Assembly (NCBI RefSeq): GCF_019049245.1
Contig: NZ_JAGMUK010000218.1
Span: 62,001-126,000 of the forward strand
DNA: 64,000 nt
Reading direction: 5' to 3'
Source: Streptomyces sp. AC555_RSS877
Lineage (GTDB): Bacteria; Actinomycetota; Actinomycetes; Streptomycetales; Streptomycetaceae
Both the position numbers and the translations under genes were made by a program. Shown one piece after another: positions 44,276 through 53,291 of the stretch. Below the pieces are notes generated by a model. That model was not told the origin of the DNA. It worked only from the letters and a program-made list of their open reading frames with translations, and searched no databases. Every line of letters begins with the position of its first letter. Position 1 is the stretch's first letter.

Positions 44276-44641
44276 TCAGCGCCCGCCCGCCCCGCCGCTG
44301 CCGAAGGAACCGCTGCTGCCCTCGTCCCAGCGGGGCCGGTCCTTCGGTGCGCTGGTCCGGGTTCCGGCGTTGCCGTGGCCGGGCAGCTGGTGCGGGGTGA
44401 GACGGTGGTCGCTCTCCGGGACCTCGTCGGGCTCCCGGTGCTCCCGCACCTCTCGCACCGGACCGCCCTCCGGCGGCCGCGGCTGCTCCTCGGGCGTCGG
44501 CCGCGGCGGCTCCCGGCGCTTGACGCGGACACCCAGAGCGAAGGCGCCGATCAGCACCGCCACGACCACCACACCCACCACGACCAGGCCGACGCCGAGA
44601 GCGCCCCGGCCTGCGGCGATGTCCATCCATGAGGTATCCAT
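44276..44641 (-). CDS. DUF6479-type membrane protein
   Basis: A 121-residue protein with one N-terminal transmembrane helix (about residues 12-38, GALGVGLVVVGVVVVAVLIG, FALGV) followed by VKRREPPRPTPEEQPRPPEGG, quoted here only in part, and a disordered Pro/Glu/Arg/Gly-rich cytoplasmic tail. This is the DUF6479 layout seen in streptomycetes. Function unknown. Divergent from the cysteine-rich protein gene (129-base spacer). Confidence 0.72.
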   Translation of the reverse strand: MDTSWMDIAAGRGALGVGLVVVGVVVVAVLIGAFALGVRVKRREPPRPTPEEQPRPPEGGPVREVREHREPDEVPESDHRLTPHQLPGHGNAGTRTSAPKDRPRWDEGSSGSFGSGGAGGR

Positions 44642-44770
44642 GGCACGCGAGTACCCCTGGCGTCGTCGGTGAACCGACGCCCCACCCGATCGGGCGACAG
44701 GCCCCGAAAACACGCCGGAACCCTGGAAAACACCGGGTTTGGCCCGCTCGGCGGCGGCTACCCGGCCGGG

Positions 44771-45145
44771 GTGACATCGACGACATCCCAGCAGGAGCTC
44801 TTCCGGTTCCTGGAGGACAGGTTCGCCTGCGCCCAGGCCTGCACCGAGTGCGCACGGGCCTGCGCCCTGCGTGCCAGCCTCGTGGATCCGGACGCCACCC
44901 AGGAACAGGAACTCGTACGCCGTAAGGGCATCATGTGCGCGGAGGTCTGCGACGCGACCTGCCGGGTGCTCTCCGAGCAGAACCACCTGGACGAGGAGGG
45001 CATCCGCGTCCAGCTGGAGTGGTGCCGGTCCGTGTGCCTGGAGGCCGCCCACGTCTTCGACCAGCACCCTGGCGCCGAGGACGGCGCGAAGGCGTGCCGG
45101 GAATGCGCGCAGGCGTGCTCGGACTTCATGGCCACGCTGGTCTGA
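44771..45145 (+). CDS. Cysteine-rich four-helix-bundle protein (Csp/DUF326 copper-storage type)
   Basis: A 124-residue cytosolic protein with 12 Cys in paired CxxxC or CxxC patterns on predicted helices: FACAQACTECARACAL, MCAEVCDATC, WCRSVC and CRECAQACSDF. This spacing lines the core of a four-helix bundle in the Csp copper-storage family, which binds many Cu(I) ions. The GTG at 44771 has no strong ribosome site nearby. No copper chaperone or exporter gene is adjacent. Confidence 0.82.
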   Translation: MTSTTSQQELFRFLEDRFACAQACTECARACALRASLVDPDATQEQELVRRKGIMCAEVCDATCRVLSEQNHLDEEGIRVQLEWCRSVCLEAAHVFDQHPGAEDGAKACRECAQACSDFMATLV

Positions 45146-45201
45146 GGGTCGGGACGACCAAGGCGTCCGAGGCACGCGTCCGCATGCCCATTCCCAATTT
45201 C

Positions 45202-45215
45202 TGAAACACGTTCTA
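45202..45215 (+). promoter_or_regulatory. KstR-like operator before the acyl-CoA dehydrogenase gene
   Basis: TGAAACACGTTCTA matches the KstR consensus TNNAACNNGTTNNA at every fixed position and lies 43 bases before the start codon. KstR is the TetR repressor of sterol and lipid catabolism in actinobacteria; the regulator gene is not in this window. Confidence 0.5.
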
Positions 45216-45257
45216 CCGTGTGCGCCGTCAGGACCGGCCTGGGAGCCTGGAGGCGCC

Positions 45258-46427
45258 GTGCATCTCGATCACACGCCCGAGCAGCAGCGGCTGCGCACCG
45301 AACTGCGCGTCTACTTCGCCCAGCTGGTGGCGGATGCCACCATCACCGACCGGGCCGCCCAGAAGCGCTTCTACCGCGACACGATCCGCCGCCTCGGCGG
45401 GGACGGCTGGCTCGGCGTCGGCTGGCCGAAGGAGTACGGCGGCCGGGGCCTGACCGCGATGGAACAGTTCATCTTCTTCGACGAGGCCGCCCAGGCCGGC
45501 GTACCGCTGCCGCTGATGGCCCTGAACACCGTGGGCCCGACGATCATGCGGTACGGCACCCAGGAGCAGAAGACGTACTTCCTCCCGAAGATCCTCTCCG
45601 GTGAGATCGACTTCGCGATCGGCTACAGCGAGCCCGACGCCGGCACCGACCTGGCGTCCCTGAAGACCCGTGCCGTCCGCGAGGGCGACGAGTACATCGT
45701 CAACGGCCACAAGATCTGGACCACCAACGGCGACACGGCCGACTGGGTCTGGCTCGCGGTCCGCACCGACCCCGACGCGCCGCCGCACAAGGGCATCACC
45801 ATGCTCCTGATGCCGACCACCGACCCCGGCTACTCCTGCACCGTCATCAACACCCTCGCCTCGCACGACACCACGGCCAGCTACTACGAGAACGTCCGCG
45901 TTCCCGTTGCCCACCGGGTCGGCGAGGAGAACCAGGGCTGGCGGCTGATCACCAACCAGCTCAACCACGAGCGCGTCACCCTCGCCGCGCATGGCACCAT
46001 GGCGATCCGCGCCCTGCACGACGTCCAGCGCTGGGCCATGGAGACCAAGCTGGCCGACGGCCGCCGCGTCGTCGACCTGCCCTGGGTCCGCCGCCTCCTC
46101 GCCCGCACCCACACCAGGCTCGACGCGCTCAAGCTCCTCAACTGGCGGATGGTGAACGCCGTCCAGGACGGCACCCTCACCCCGCAGGACGCCTCAGCGG
46201 TCAAGGTGTACGGCTCCGAGGCCCGCCGGGACGCGTACGCCTGGCTCATGGAGATCGTCGGGGCCGCGGGCGCGCTGAAGGAGGGCTCGGCGGGCACGGT
46301 GCTCCGGGGCGAACTGGAACGCGGCTACCGCTCGGCGGTCATCTTCACCTTCGGCGGCGGCAACAACGAGATCCAGCGGGAGATCATCTCCTGGATCGGC
46401 CTGGGGATGCCGAGGGTGCGGCGCTAG
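45258..46427 (+). CDS. Acyl-CoA dehydrogenase, sterol/long-chain FadE type
   Basis: A 389-residue flavoprotein. IGYSEPDAGTDLASLKTRA is the FAD/substrate signature (SEPxAGTDLAS), KIWTTNGDTADWVWLAVRT follows, and FGGGNNEIQREII ends the chain. The usual catalytic Glu of the YEGTxQI motif is replaced (GGGNNEI), as in FadE proteins that either use an alternative Glu or pair with a second subunit. WPKEYGGRGLTAMEQ is typical of this clade. GTG at 45258 follows GGAGG. Regulated perhaps by KstR. The next gene starts 9 bases later. Confidence 0.87.
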   Translation: MHLDHTPEQQRLRTELRVYFAQLVADATITDRAAQKRFYRDTIRRLGGDGWLGVGWPKEYGGRGLTAMEQFIFFDEAAQAGVPLPLMALNTVGPTIMRYGTQEQKTYFLPKILSGEIDFAIGYSEPDAGTDLASLKTRAVREGDEYIVNGHKIWTTNGDTADWVWLAVRTDPDAPPHKGITMLLMPTTDPGYSCTVINTLASHDTTASYYENVRVPVAHRVGEENQGWRLITNQLNHERVTLAAHGTMAIRALHDVQRWAMETKLADGRRVVDLPWVRRLLARTHTRLDALKLLNWRMVNAVQDGTLTPQDASAVKVYGSEARRDAYAWLMEIVGAAGALKEGSAGTVLRGELERGYRSAVIFTFGGGNNEIQREIISWIGLGMPRVRR

Positions 46428-46436
46428 CCTGCTGAG

Positions 46437-47336
46437 ATGGCGGAACCCCGGATAGGCGATCCAGGACTGTTCGGTCCCGACTCGGTGACCTGGCAGATGC
46501 ACGGTGATCCGATGATGTGGATCGCGGGCGTCCGTGCCCTCTACCTCCAGGCCCTGCACCCGCGCGCGGTCCGGGGCGTCATGCAGAACTCCGACTTCCG
46601 GGCCGACGCCTGGGGCCGGCTGTTCCGCACCGCGAGCTTCGTCGGCACCACGACGTACGGCACCACCGAGGCCGCCGAGAAGGCGGGAGCCCGGGTCCGG
46701 AAGATCCACGGCAAACTGGGGGCGACCGACCCCGGCACCGGCGAGCGCTACGGCGTCGACGAACCCGAGCTGCTGCTGTGGGTGCACTGTGCGGAGATCG
46801 ACTCGTATCTGCAGGTGGCGCGCCGCTCCGGCTTCCCGCTCACCGACGCGCAGGCCGACCGCTACCTGCGCGAGCACCGGGTCAGCGCCCGGCTGGTGGG
46901 CCTCGACCCGGACGCCGTACCGGCCGACCGGGCCGAGATGAACGCCTACTTCGCGAAGGTCCGGCCCCAGCTCGCCGCCGGAGAAGAGGCACGCGCGGTG
47001 GACGACTTCCTCCTCCGCCCTCCGACGCACCCTCTTCTCGTCCCGGCGCGCGAGGTGCTGTGGCGGCGCGTGGCGCATCTGGCGTACGCCGCTCTGCCGC
47101 CGTTCGCCCACGAGCTGTACGGCAGGCCGGCCCCGGAACCCGCCACCGTCACCCGCCAGTTGCGCGCCACGGGGACCCTGCTGCGCTGCATCCCCGCACG
47201 TGTGCGCTGGCAGCTCCCGCCCAAACACATCCTGCGCGCCATGTCCCGTCTGGGACCGGGCTCCCGCCCGGCGCCGTACAAACTCGGACGACAGCTCGCC
47301 ATACTGGACGGGTCAGGGGAGGGCGGGGCGCGGTGA
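46437..47336 (+). CDS. MpaB-family (DUF2236) haem oxygenase-like protein
   Basis: A 299-residue protein of the mpaB/rubber-oxygenase Lcp family. Conserved elements: WIAGVRALYLQALHPRAVRG, a His/Arg segment MQNSDFRADAWGRLFRT, TTYGT, and WVHCAEIDSYLQV where the His is a candidate haem ligand. Family members are oxygenases that use a b-type haem. It follows the acyl-CoA dehydrogenase gene by 9 bases and precedes the kinase by 21, so may belong to the same operon. Substrate unknown. Confidence 0.83.
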   Translation: MAEPRIGDPGLFGPDSVTWQMHGDPMMWIAGVRALYLQALHPRAVRGVMQNSDFRADAWGRLFRTASFVGTTTYGTTEAAEKAGARVRKIHGKLGATDPGTGERYGVDEPELLLWVHCAEIDSYLQVARRSGFPLTDAQADRYLREHRVSARLVGLDPDAVPADRAEMNAYFAKVRPQLAAGEEARAVDDFLLRPPTHPLLVPAREVLWRRVAHLAYAALPPFAHELYGRPAPEPATVTRQLRATGTLLRCIPARVRWQLPPKHILRAMSRLGPGSRPAPYKLGRQLAILDGSGEGGAR

Positions 47337-47357
47337 CGACGGGGGCGGTCGCAGGAG

Positions 47358-49595
47358 ATGGGGGACGACAGGCTTATCCAGGGCCGGTACCGGTTGCTCG
47401 AGGTGATCGGGCGCGGTGGCATGGGCGAGGTCTGGCGGGCGCGGGACGAGTCGCTGGGCCGGCATGTCGCCGTGAAGTGCCTCAAGCCGCTGGGCGCGCA
47501 GCACGACCAGGCCTTCACCCGGGTCCTGAGAGAGCGGTTCCGGCGCGAGGCCCGGGTGGCGGCCGCCCTCCAGCACCGGGGCGTGACCGTCGTCCACGAC
47601 TTCGGCGAGTACGACGGCGTCCTCTACCTCGTCATGGAGCTCCTGGAGGGCCGTAACCTCAGCCAGCTCCTGGAGGACAACAAGCACCCGCTGCCCGTGG
47701 CGGACGTCGTCGAGATCGCCGACCAGGTCGCCGCCGCCCTCGCGTACACGCACCGGCAGGGCATCGTGCACCGTGACCTGAAACCCGCGAACATCGTGCG
47801 GCTCACCGACGGCACGGTGAAGATCTGCGACTTCGGCATCGCCCGGCTCGGCGCGGACATCGGCTTCACCTCACGGCTGACCGGCACCGGCATCGCGATG
47901 GGCACCCCGCACTACATGTCGCCGGAGCAGATCGGCGGCTCCGAGGTCGACCAGCGCAGCGACCTGTACTCGCTGGGCTGCGTGCTGTACGAGATCGCCA
48001 CCGGGGCACCGCCGTTCGACCTCGACGACGCCTGGTCGATCCTCATCGGCCACCGCGACACGCCGCCCCGCCCGCCGCGCAGCCACCGCTCCGAGCTGCC
48101 CGCCTACCTGGACCAGGTCATCCTCGACCTGCTGGCCAAGGAGCCGGGGCAACGCCCGCACGACGCCAGGGAGCTGGGCCGCCGGATCGATGCGGGCCGG
48201 TCCACCCCGGCCTATGTGCCGACCGTCGTCACCCCGCAACCGGACCTGCGCCCGCCCGAGCTCGCACGGCCCCGCGAGGTGCGCCTGCCGTCCTGGACGC
48301 GGGGCATGACCACCGGCCACAAGGCCACCGGCGCCGGCCTGCGCACCACACCCCCGGACGCCGACGCGGGCCTCACCGGCGAGTGGATCCCGCGCTCCCT
48401 CACGGGCCGGATGGAGGAATCCGTACCGGACGTGCCGCCCACCCCCTCCGCGGAAGCGGTCACCGCGCTCGCCGGACGGCACAACGCCGGGCTCAGTCTG
48501 GGGCGGCTGGGCCGCTGGGCCGAGGCGGGCGAGGTGCACCGCGCGGTCGCCGCCGAACGCGAACACCTGCTCGGCCCCGACCACCCCGACACCCTGGCCA
48601 GCCGCTACGAGGTCGCCTTCACCCTCAGCCGCACCGGCCGCGCCGCCGACGCGCTGCGGGAGTACAAGCACGTCACCCGGGCGAGAAGCATCGCGCTCGG
48701 TCCGGACCACCCCGACACCCTCGCCGCACGCCAGGAAATGGCGTACGTCCTCGGCCAGTTGGGCCGCCACTTCGACGCCCACCAGGTCTACAACTCCGTC
48801 CTGGCCGCCCGCGAGCGCGCCATGGGCGCCGACCACCCCGACACCCTGCGCTGTCGCCACAACCTGGCCTTCAACCTGAGCAGACTCGGGCGCCTGGAGG
48901 ACTCGTACCGCATGGCCTGCGAGGTGGCGGCCGCCCGCGCCCGCGTCCTCGGCGCGCACCACCCCGACACCCTGGTGACCCGCTACGAGGTCGCCTACGC
49001 ACTCGGCCAGCTGGGTCGCTGGCCGGAGGCTCTGCAGACCTACCGCGAGGTCGCCGAAGCCCGCGCCCGGGCCCTCGGCCCCGACCACGCCGACACCCTC
49101 GCCGCTCGCTACGAGATCGGCATCAGCCTCGGCCGCCTCGGCCGCAGCGCGGAAGCCCTTCAGCTCTACCGCGACCTCATCGACGACCGCACCCGTGTGC
49201 ACGGCGCCGCCCACCCCGAAACCCTCCGCGCCCGGCACGGCCTCGGCGTCAACCTCGGCCGCCTCGGCCGCTGGGAGGAAGCCCTCGCCGAGTCCCGCGA
49301 CGTGTGCGCCGTCCGCGAGCGCGTCCTCGGCCCCGACCACCCGGACACCCTGGTCAGCCGCCGGGAGGTCGCCGTCGGCCTCGGCTGGCTCGGCCGCTGG
49401 CCGGACGCGCTCACCGAGTACCGGCGCGTCGCCGACGCCCGCGAGCGCGTCCTGGGCGCCGACCACCCCGACACCCTCGCCAGCCGCAACGACGAGGCCC
49501 ACTGCCTGGAACAGCTGGGCCGGGGCGCGGAGGCGGTCGAGCTGTACCGGAGGGTGGCGGCGCTGCGGCAGCAGCGGGCGTCGGGCTCCCGCTGA
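47358..49595 (+). CDS. Serine/threonine protein kinase with C-terminal TPR repeats
   Basis: A 745-residue soluble kinase. The kinase domain (about residues 10-275) has GRGGMGEVW, the Lys in VAVKCL, HRDLKPANI, DFGIA and GTPHYMSPEQ, so it should be active. A linker (about 275-370) has no transmembrane helix, unlike PknB-type kinases. Residues about 372-742 consist of nine 42-residue TPR units with the linker motif xHPDTLxxR. Such TPRs serve to dock partner proteins. Start ATG 47358 follows GCAGGAG; 21 bases after the MpaB gene. Confidence 0.9.
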   Translation: MGDDRLIQGRYRLLEVIGRGGMGEVWRARDESLGRHVAVKCLKPLGAQHDQAFTRVLRERFRREARVAAALQHRGVTVVHDFGEYDGVLYLVMELLEGRNLSQLLEDNKHPLPVADVVEIADQVAAALAYTHRQGIVHRDLKPANIVRLTDGTVKICDFGIARLGADIGFTSRLTGTGIAMGTPHYMSPEQIGGSEVDQRSDLYSLGCVLYEIATGAPPFDLDDAWSILIGHRDTPPRPPRSHRSELPAYLDQVILDLLAKEPGQRPHDARELGRRIDAGRSTPAYVPTVVTPQPDLRPPELARPREVRLPSWTRGMTTGHKATGAGLRTTPPDADAGLTGEWIPRSLTGRMEESVPDVPPTPSAEAVTALAGRHNAGLSLGRLGRWAEAGEVHRAVAAEREHLLGPDHPDTLASRYEVAFTLSRTGRAADALREYKHVTRARSIALGPDHPDTLAARQEMAYVLGQLGRHFDAHQVYNSVLAARERAMGADHPDTLRCRHNLAFNLSRLGRLEDSYRMACEVAAARARVLGAHHPDTLVTRYEVAYALGQLGRWPEALQTYREVAEARARALGPDHADTLAARYEIGISLGRLGRSAEALQLYRDLIDDRTRVHGAAHPETLRARHGLGVNLGRLGRWEEALAESRDVCAVRERVLGPDHPDTLVSRREVAVGLGWLGRWPDALTEYRRVADARERVLGADHPDTLASRNDEAHCLEQLGRGAEAVELYRRVAALRQQRASGSR
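48474..49581 (+). repeat. Nine in-frame 126-bp TPR-coding repeats
   Basis: The HPDTL-type linker recurs exactly every 126 bases, at 48582, 48708, 48834, 48960, 49086, 49212, 49338 and 49464, defining nine 42-residue units. The DNA of the units is similar enough to favour copy-number change by slippage or recombination. Confidence 0.9.
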
Positions 49596-49649
49596 CTCCG
49601 ACGCGGTCCATCTCTGGCCGATGTGGATCACTCCGTGTTACCAAGAACC

Positions 49650-51227
49650 ATGGCTGCACACGAGGGACACCCGGGACACCGCACGTACGACGCCGTCATC
49701 GTCGGCGGTGGCCACAACGGCCTCGTCGCCGCCGCCTACCTGGCCCGGGCCGGACGGTCCGTGCTGGTGCTGGAACGGCTGGACCACACGGGGGGCGCAG
49801 CCGTCTCCACGCGGCCCTTCGCCGGCGTGGACGCACGGCTGTCGCGCTACTCCTACCTGGTCAGCCTGCTGCCGAAGAAGGTCGTGCGGGACCTCGGCCT
49901 GGACTTCCGCGTCCGGACCCGCACCGTCTCGTCGTACACCCCCGTCGAACGGGACGGCCGGCCGACCGGGCTCCTGGTCGGCGGGGGTGAGCGGCGCACC
50001 CGGGAGGCGTTCGCGCGGCTCACCGGCGGGGAGCGTGAGTACGAGGCGTGGCAGCGCTTCTACGGCATGACCGCCCACGTGGCCCAGCGGGTCTTCCCGA
50101 CGCTCACCGAGCCGCTGCCCGGCCGTGACGAACTGCGCGCCCGCATCGACGACGAGGACGCCTGGCGGACCCTTTTCGAGGAGCCGATCGGGGCGGCGAT
50201 CGAGGACCGCTTCAGCGACGACCTGGTGCGGGGCGTGGTCCTCACCGACGCCCTCATCGGGACCTTCGCCGACGCCCACGACCCCGCTCTCCCGCAGAAC
50301 CGCTGCTTCCTCTATCACGTGATCGGCGGCGGCACGGGCGCCTGGGACGTACCCGTCGGCGGCATGGGCGCCCTCACCGACGCCCTCGCCACGGCAGCCC
50401 GTGACGCGGGCGCGGTCCTCGCCACCGGGCACGAGGCCGTACGCATCGACACGGACGGACGTACCGCCGAGATCACCTACCGCACCGCCGAAGGGGAGGC
50501 CGTCGCGACCGCTCGGCACGTCCTCGTCAACGCCTCACCGCAGGAGCTGGCCGTGCTCACCGGCGACGAGCCGCCCGCCCCCGCCGAGGGCGCCCAGCTC
50601 AAGGTGAACATGCTCCTCACCCGGCTGCCGAGGCTGCGCGACAACTCCGTCGACCCCCACGAGGCGTTTGCCGGCACCTTCCACATCGCCGAGGGCTACG
50701 AGCAGCTGGCCACCGCCCACACCCAGGCCGCCGCCGGCGAACTGCCCACCGCGCCGCCCTCCGAGATCTACTGCCACTCGCTCACCGACCCGACGATCCT
50801 CGGCCCGGACCTCGTCGAACAGGGCTACCAGACGCTGACGTTGTTCGGTCTGCACACACCCGCCCGGCTCTTCGACCGGGACAACGACACCGTGCGCGAG
50901 GAGCTTCTGAAGTCGACCCTCGCGCAGTTGGACGCCCATCTCGCCGAGCCGCTGGCCGACTGCCTGGCGACCGACGCCGACGGGCGGCCCTGCATCGAGG
51001 CGAGGACACCGCTGGACCTGGAGCGCGACCTCAGGCTTCCCGGCGGCAACATCTTCCACCGCGAACTGACCTGGCCCTACGCCCAGGAGGGCACCGGCCG
51101 CTGGGGTGTGGAGACCCGGCACGCGAACGTGCTGCTGTGCGGGGCGGGTGCGGTACGCGGGGGAGGGGTGAGCGGGGTACCGGGGCACAACGCCGCCATG
51201 GCCGTGCTGGAGCAACTCGACGGCTGA
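49650..51227 (+). CDS. FAD-dependent oxidoreductase, phytoene-desaturase/PYROXD2 type
   Basis: A 525-residue flavoprotein of the amine-oxidase/phytoene desaturase group. The N-terminal FAD motif is VIVGGGHNGLVAAAYLARAG with LVLERLDHTGGAA; GGGTGAWDVPVGGMGALTDA is the internal conserved motif and LLCGAGAVRGGGVSGVPGHN the C-terminal FAD-binding segment. No carotenoid genes are nearby, so a role in carotenoid synthesis is not supported. An alternative GTG start at 49623 would add nine residues including a rare TTA Leu codon; neither start has a good ribosome site. Confidence 0.86.
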   Translation: MAAHEGHPGHRTYDAVIVGGGHNGLVAAAYLARAGRSVLVLERLDHTGGAAVSTRPFAGVDARLSRYSYLVSLLPKKVVRDLGLDFRVRTRTVSSYTPVERDGRPTGLLVGGGERRTREAFARLTGGEREYEAWQRFYGMTAHVAQRVFPTLTEPLPGRDELRARIDDEDAWRTLFEEPIGAAIEDRFSDDLVRGVVLTDALIGTFADAHDPALPQNRCFLYHVIGGGTGAWDVPVGGMGALTDALATAARDAGAVLATGHEAVRIDTDGRTAEITYRTAEGEAVATARHVLVNASPQELAVLTGDEPPAPAEGAQLKVNMLLTRLPRLRDNSVDPHEAFAGTFHIAEGYEQLATAHTQAAAGELPTAPPSEIYCHSLTDPTILGPDLVEQGYQTLTLFGLHTPARLFDRDNDTVREELLKSTLAQLDAHLAEPLADCLATDADGRPCIEARTPLDLERDLRLPGGNIFHRELTWPYAQEGTGRWGVETRHANVLLCGAGAVRGGGVSGVPGHNAAMAVLEQLDG

Positions 51228-51246
51228 CGCTCAGAGCCGTGTCCCT

Positions 51247-51274
51247 CGTCGCCCGCGGCGCCGTGCCGGCGACG
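51247..51274. terminator. Stem-loop between convergent genes
   Basis: CGTCGCC (51247-51253) and GGCGACG (51268-51274) form a 7-bp stem with a 14-base loop in the 68-base gap between the oxidoreductase and serine-hydrolase genes. Confidence 0.5.
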
Positions 51275-51295
51275 GAGGCGACGCGGTCGGAGCCG

Positions 51296-53089
51296 TCAGT
51301 CGGCGGACACGGTCCAGCCCTTCGCGTCGATCCGTGCCGCGTCCGCCGGACGTGCCGCGTCGAAGAGGACGCCGTCGGCCGTCTCGACCCGCAGCCCGTC
51401 GACGTAGGCGCCGCGGCCGACGTACAGCCGGTCGGTCGTGTACCGCCAGCGCAGGCCCAGGTGCCGGGCCGCCGGGAGGGCCGCCCCGAGCCGGTGCCAG
51501 ACGCGCCCGGACCAGCCGGTGACCGTGCCGGCCGGGTGCTCCCGCGGCTCGTCGCCGTGGCGGGTGGTGGTGAACGGGACGGGCTGCCAGGTCGTGCCGC
51601 CGTCCGTGGTGGCCTCCAGGACGAGGACATCGGCCGGCTCGGTGTCCCACCACAGCGCGCAGCGCAGCCGTGCGGCGCCCGAGGCCGTGTCGAGCGCGGG
51701 CAGTGCGAGGGTGGCGGTGGTGTTGCTCGCCATTCCGGAGAACCAGGCGGTACGTCCGTACGCGGGGCGGACCCGCACGGCGCGCGCCATGTTGTTCCCC
51801 GCGGCGACCCGGGGAGCGGAGCCGGACCGCCAACCGCGCACCGGGTGGACGGAGTTGCCGAGGACGACGAGGAAGGAGTCGGTCGTCGGGTCGAGTACCA
51901 GCGAGGTGCCGGTGAAGCCGGTGTGTCCCGCCGTACGCGGTGTGGCCAGCGCACCCATGTACCAGTGCTGGTAGAGCTCGAAGCCGAGGCCGTGCTCGTC
52001 ACCGGGGAAGGCGGTGTTGAAGTCGGTGAACATCAGCTCCACGGACTGCGGCCGCAGGATGCGGGTCCGGCCGTAGGCGCCGCCGTTGAGCAGCGTCCGG
52101 CCCAGAACGGCCAGGTCCCACGCGGTGGAGAACACGCCCGCGTGGCCGGCGACGCCGCCGAGACCGAAGGCGTTCTCGTCGTGGACCTCGCCCCACACGA
52201 GTCCCCGTTCCAGTCCCGACCAGGGCTTGCGGGCGTCCTCCGTGGCCGCGATCTTCGGCTTCCAGTCGGCGGGCGGGTTGTAGCGGGTGTGGTGCAGGCC
52301 GAGCGGGGCGGTGACCTCGTCGTGGAGGAGGGTGTCCAGCGGGCGGCCCGTGATCCTCTCCAGCACCAGCTGGAGCGCGATCAGGTTCAGGTCCGAGTAG
52401 AGGTAGGTGGAGCCGGGCGCGTTGAGCGGCGCCTCCTTCCAGATGAGCTGGAGCTTCTCCTCGTACGTCGGCGCGTTGTACAGCGGGATCCAGGCGCGGA
52501 ATCCCGACGTGTGGGTGAGGAGCTGGCGGACGGTGACGTCCTGCTTGCCCGCGCCGCCGAACTCCGGGAGGTACCCGGCGACCTTCCCCTCCAGCTCCAG
52601 CGCGCCCCGCTCGATCTGCTGGACGGCGAGGATCGACGTGAACAGCTTCGACACCGAGGCGAGGTCGAAGACGGTGTCCTGCGCCATGGGGATCTGCCGG
52701 TCGGCCGGGAACTCGACGCCGCTGTCGGTCTTCTCGTCGTACGCCTGGTAGCGCACCGCCATCCCGACGGGCTGATGCAGGGCCACGGTGGAGCCGCGGC
52801 CGGCGAGCAGCACGGCGCCCGCGTACCAGGGGTGTTCGGGGGAGGGGGCGAGGAACGCCTCGGCGTCGGTGACGAGTTGCCGCAGGTGGGTGGAGAGCAG
52901 ACCGGCGCGCTCGGGGGAGCCGTGGCGCAGGGTGGGATGGGCGGTCCGCGGGGCGGCGGAGGCCGGGCCCGCGGGGAAGGGCGCGATGGCGAGGGCGCCG
53001 CCCAGCGCGAGGGTGCGTCGGCCCAGTTGACGCCGGGTCATCCCCGGCCCGTGTCCGGCCGTCGCTCTGCCCGCCGAGTCCTCCGTCAT
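51296..53089 (-). CDS. Tat-exported serine hydrolase (beta-lactamase fold) with C-terminal beta domain
   Basis: A 597-residue exported enzyme. The signal is twin-arginine type: MTRRQLGRRTLALGGALAIA. The hydrolase domain (about residues 60-430) has SVSK (SxxK nucleophile), YSDLN (YxN), and HTGFTG (KTG box with His). The C-terminal 150 residues form a beta-rich domain (WWDTEPADVLVLEATTDGG), likely a carbohydrate- or substrate-binding immunoglobulin-like module. It may act on esters or D-amino-acid peptides. GGGAGG precedes ATG 53089. Confidence 0.85.
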   Translation of the reverse strand: MTEDSAGRATAGHGPGMTRRQLGRRTLALGGALAIAPFPAGPASAAPRTAHPTLRHGSPERAGLLSTHLRQLVTDAEAFLAPSPEHPWYAGAVLLAGRGSTVALHQPVGMAVRYQAYDEKTDSGVEFPADRQIPMAQDTVFDLASVSKLFTSILAVQQIERGALELEGKVAGYLPEFGGAGKQDVTVRQLLTHTSGFRAWIPLYNAPTYEEKLQLIWKEAPLNAPGSTYLYSDLNLIALQLVLERITGRPLDTLLHDEVTAPLGLHHTRYNPPADWKPKIAATEDARKPWSGLERGLVWGEVHDENAFGLGGVAGHAGVFSTAWDLAVLGRTLLNGGAYGRTRILRPQSVELMFTDFNTAFPGDEHGLGFELYQHWYMGALATPRTAGHTGFTGTSLVLDPTTDSFLVVLGNSVHPVRGWRSGSAPRVAAGNNMARAVRVRPAYGRTAWFSGMASNTTATLALPALDTASGAARLRCALWWDTEPADVLVLEATTDGGTTWQPVPFTTTRHGDEPREHPAGTVTGWSGRVWHRLGAALPAARHLGLRWRYTTDRLYVGRGAYVDGLRVETADGVLFDAARPADAARIDAKGWTVSAD

Positions 53090-53232
53090 GGGTGAACCTC
53101 CCGCTGCCTGAAAGTATCTTTCCGGGATCACCTTGCGCTGTGAAACCCTTGTGTCAGGTGAGCGGTGTGTCAACCGGGCGCGCAGGCGTTCGCGCGGCCG
53201 TCCGTCCGGACGGCTGTGCCGGCGCGCAAAAA

Positions 53233-53249
53233 TCTGACGGAGCATCAGA
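53233..53249 (+). promoter_or_regulatory. 17-bp inverted repeat upstream of the nitronate-monooxygenase/FadD operon
   Basis: TCTGACGGAGCATCAGA has TCTGA/TCAGA arms and lies 43 bases before the first gene. A second copy of the same pattern, 13 of 17 positions identical, is at 63818-63834 between two more lipid-metabolism genes. Likely a TetR-family operator for acyl-CoA-related functions. Confidence 0.6.
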
Positions 53250-53291
53250 AATGCTCTTCCGTCGTCCGGAGGACTGCGGCATCCTGCGCCC

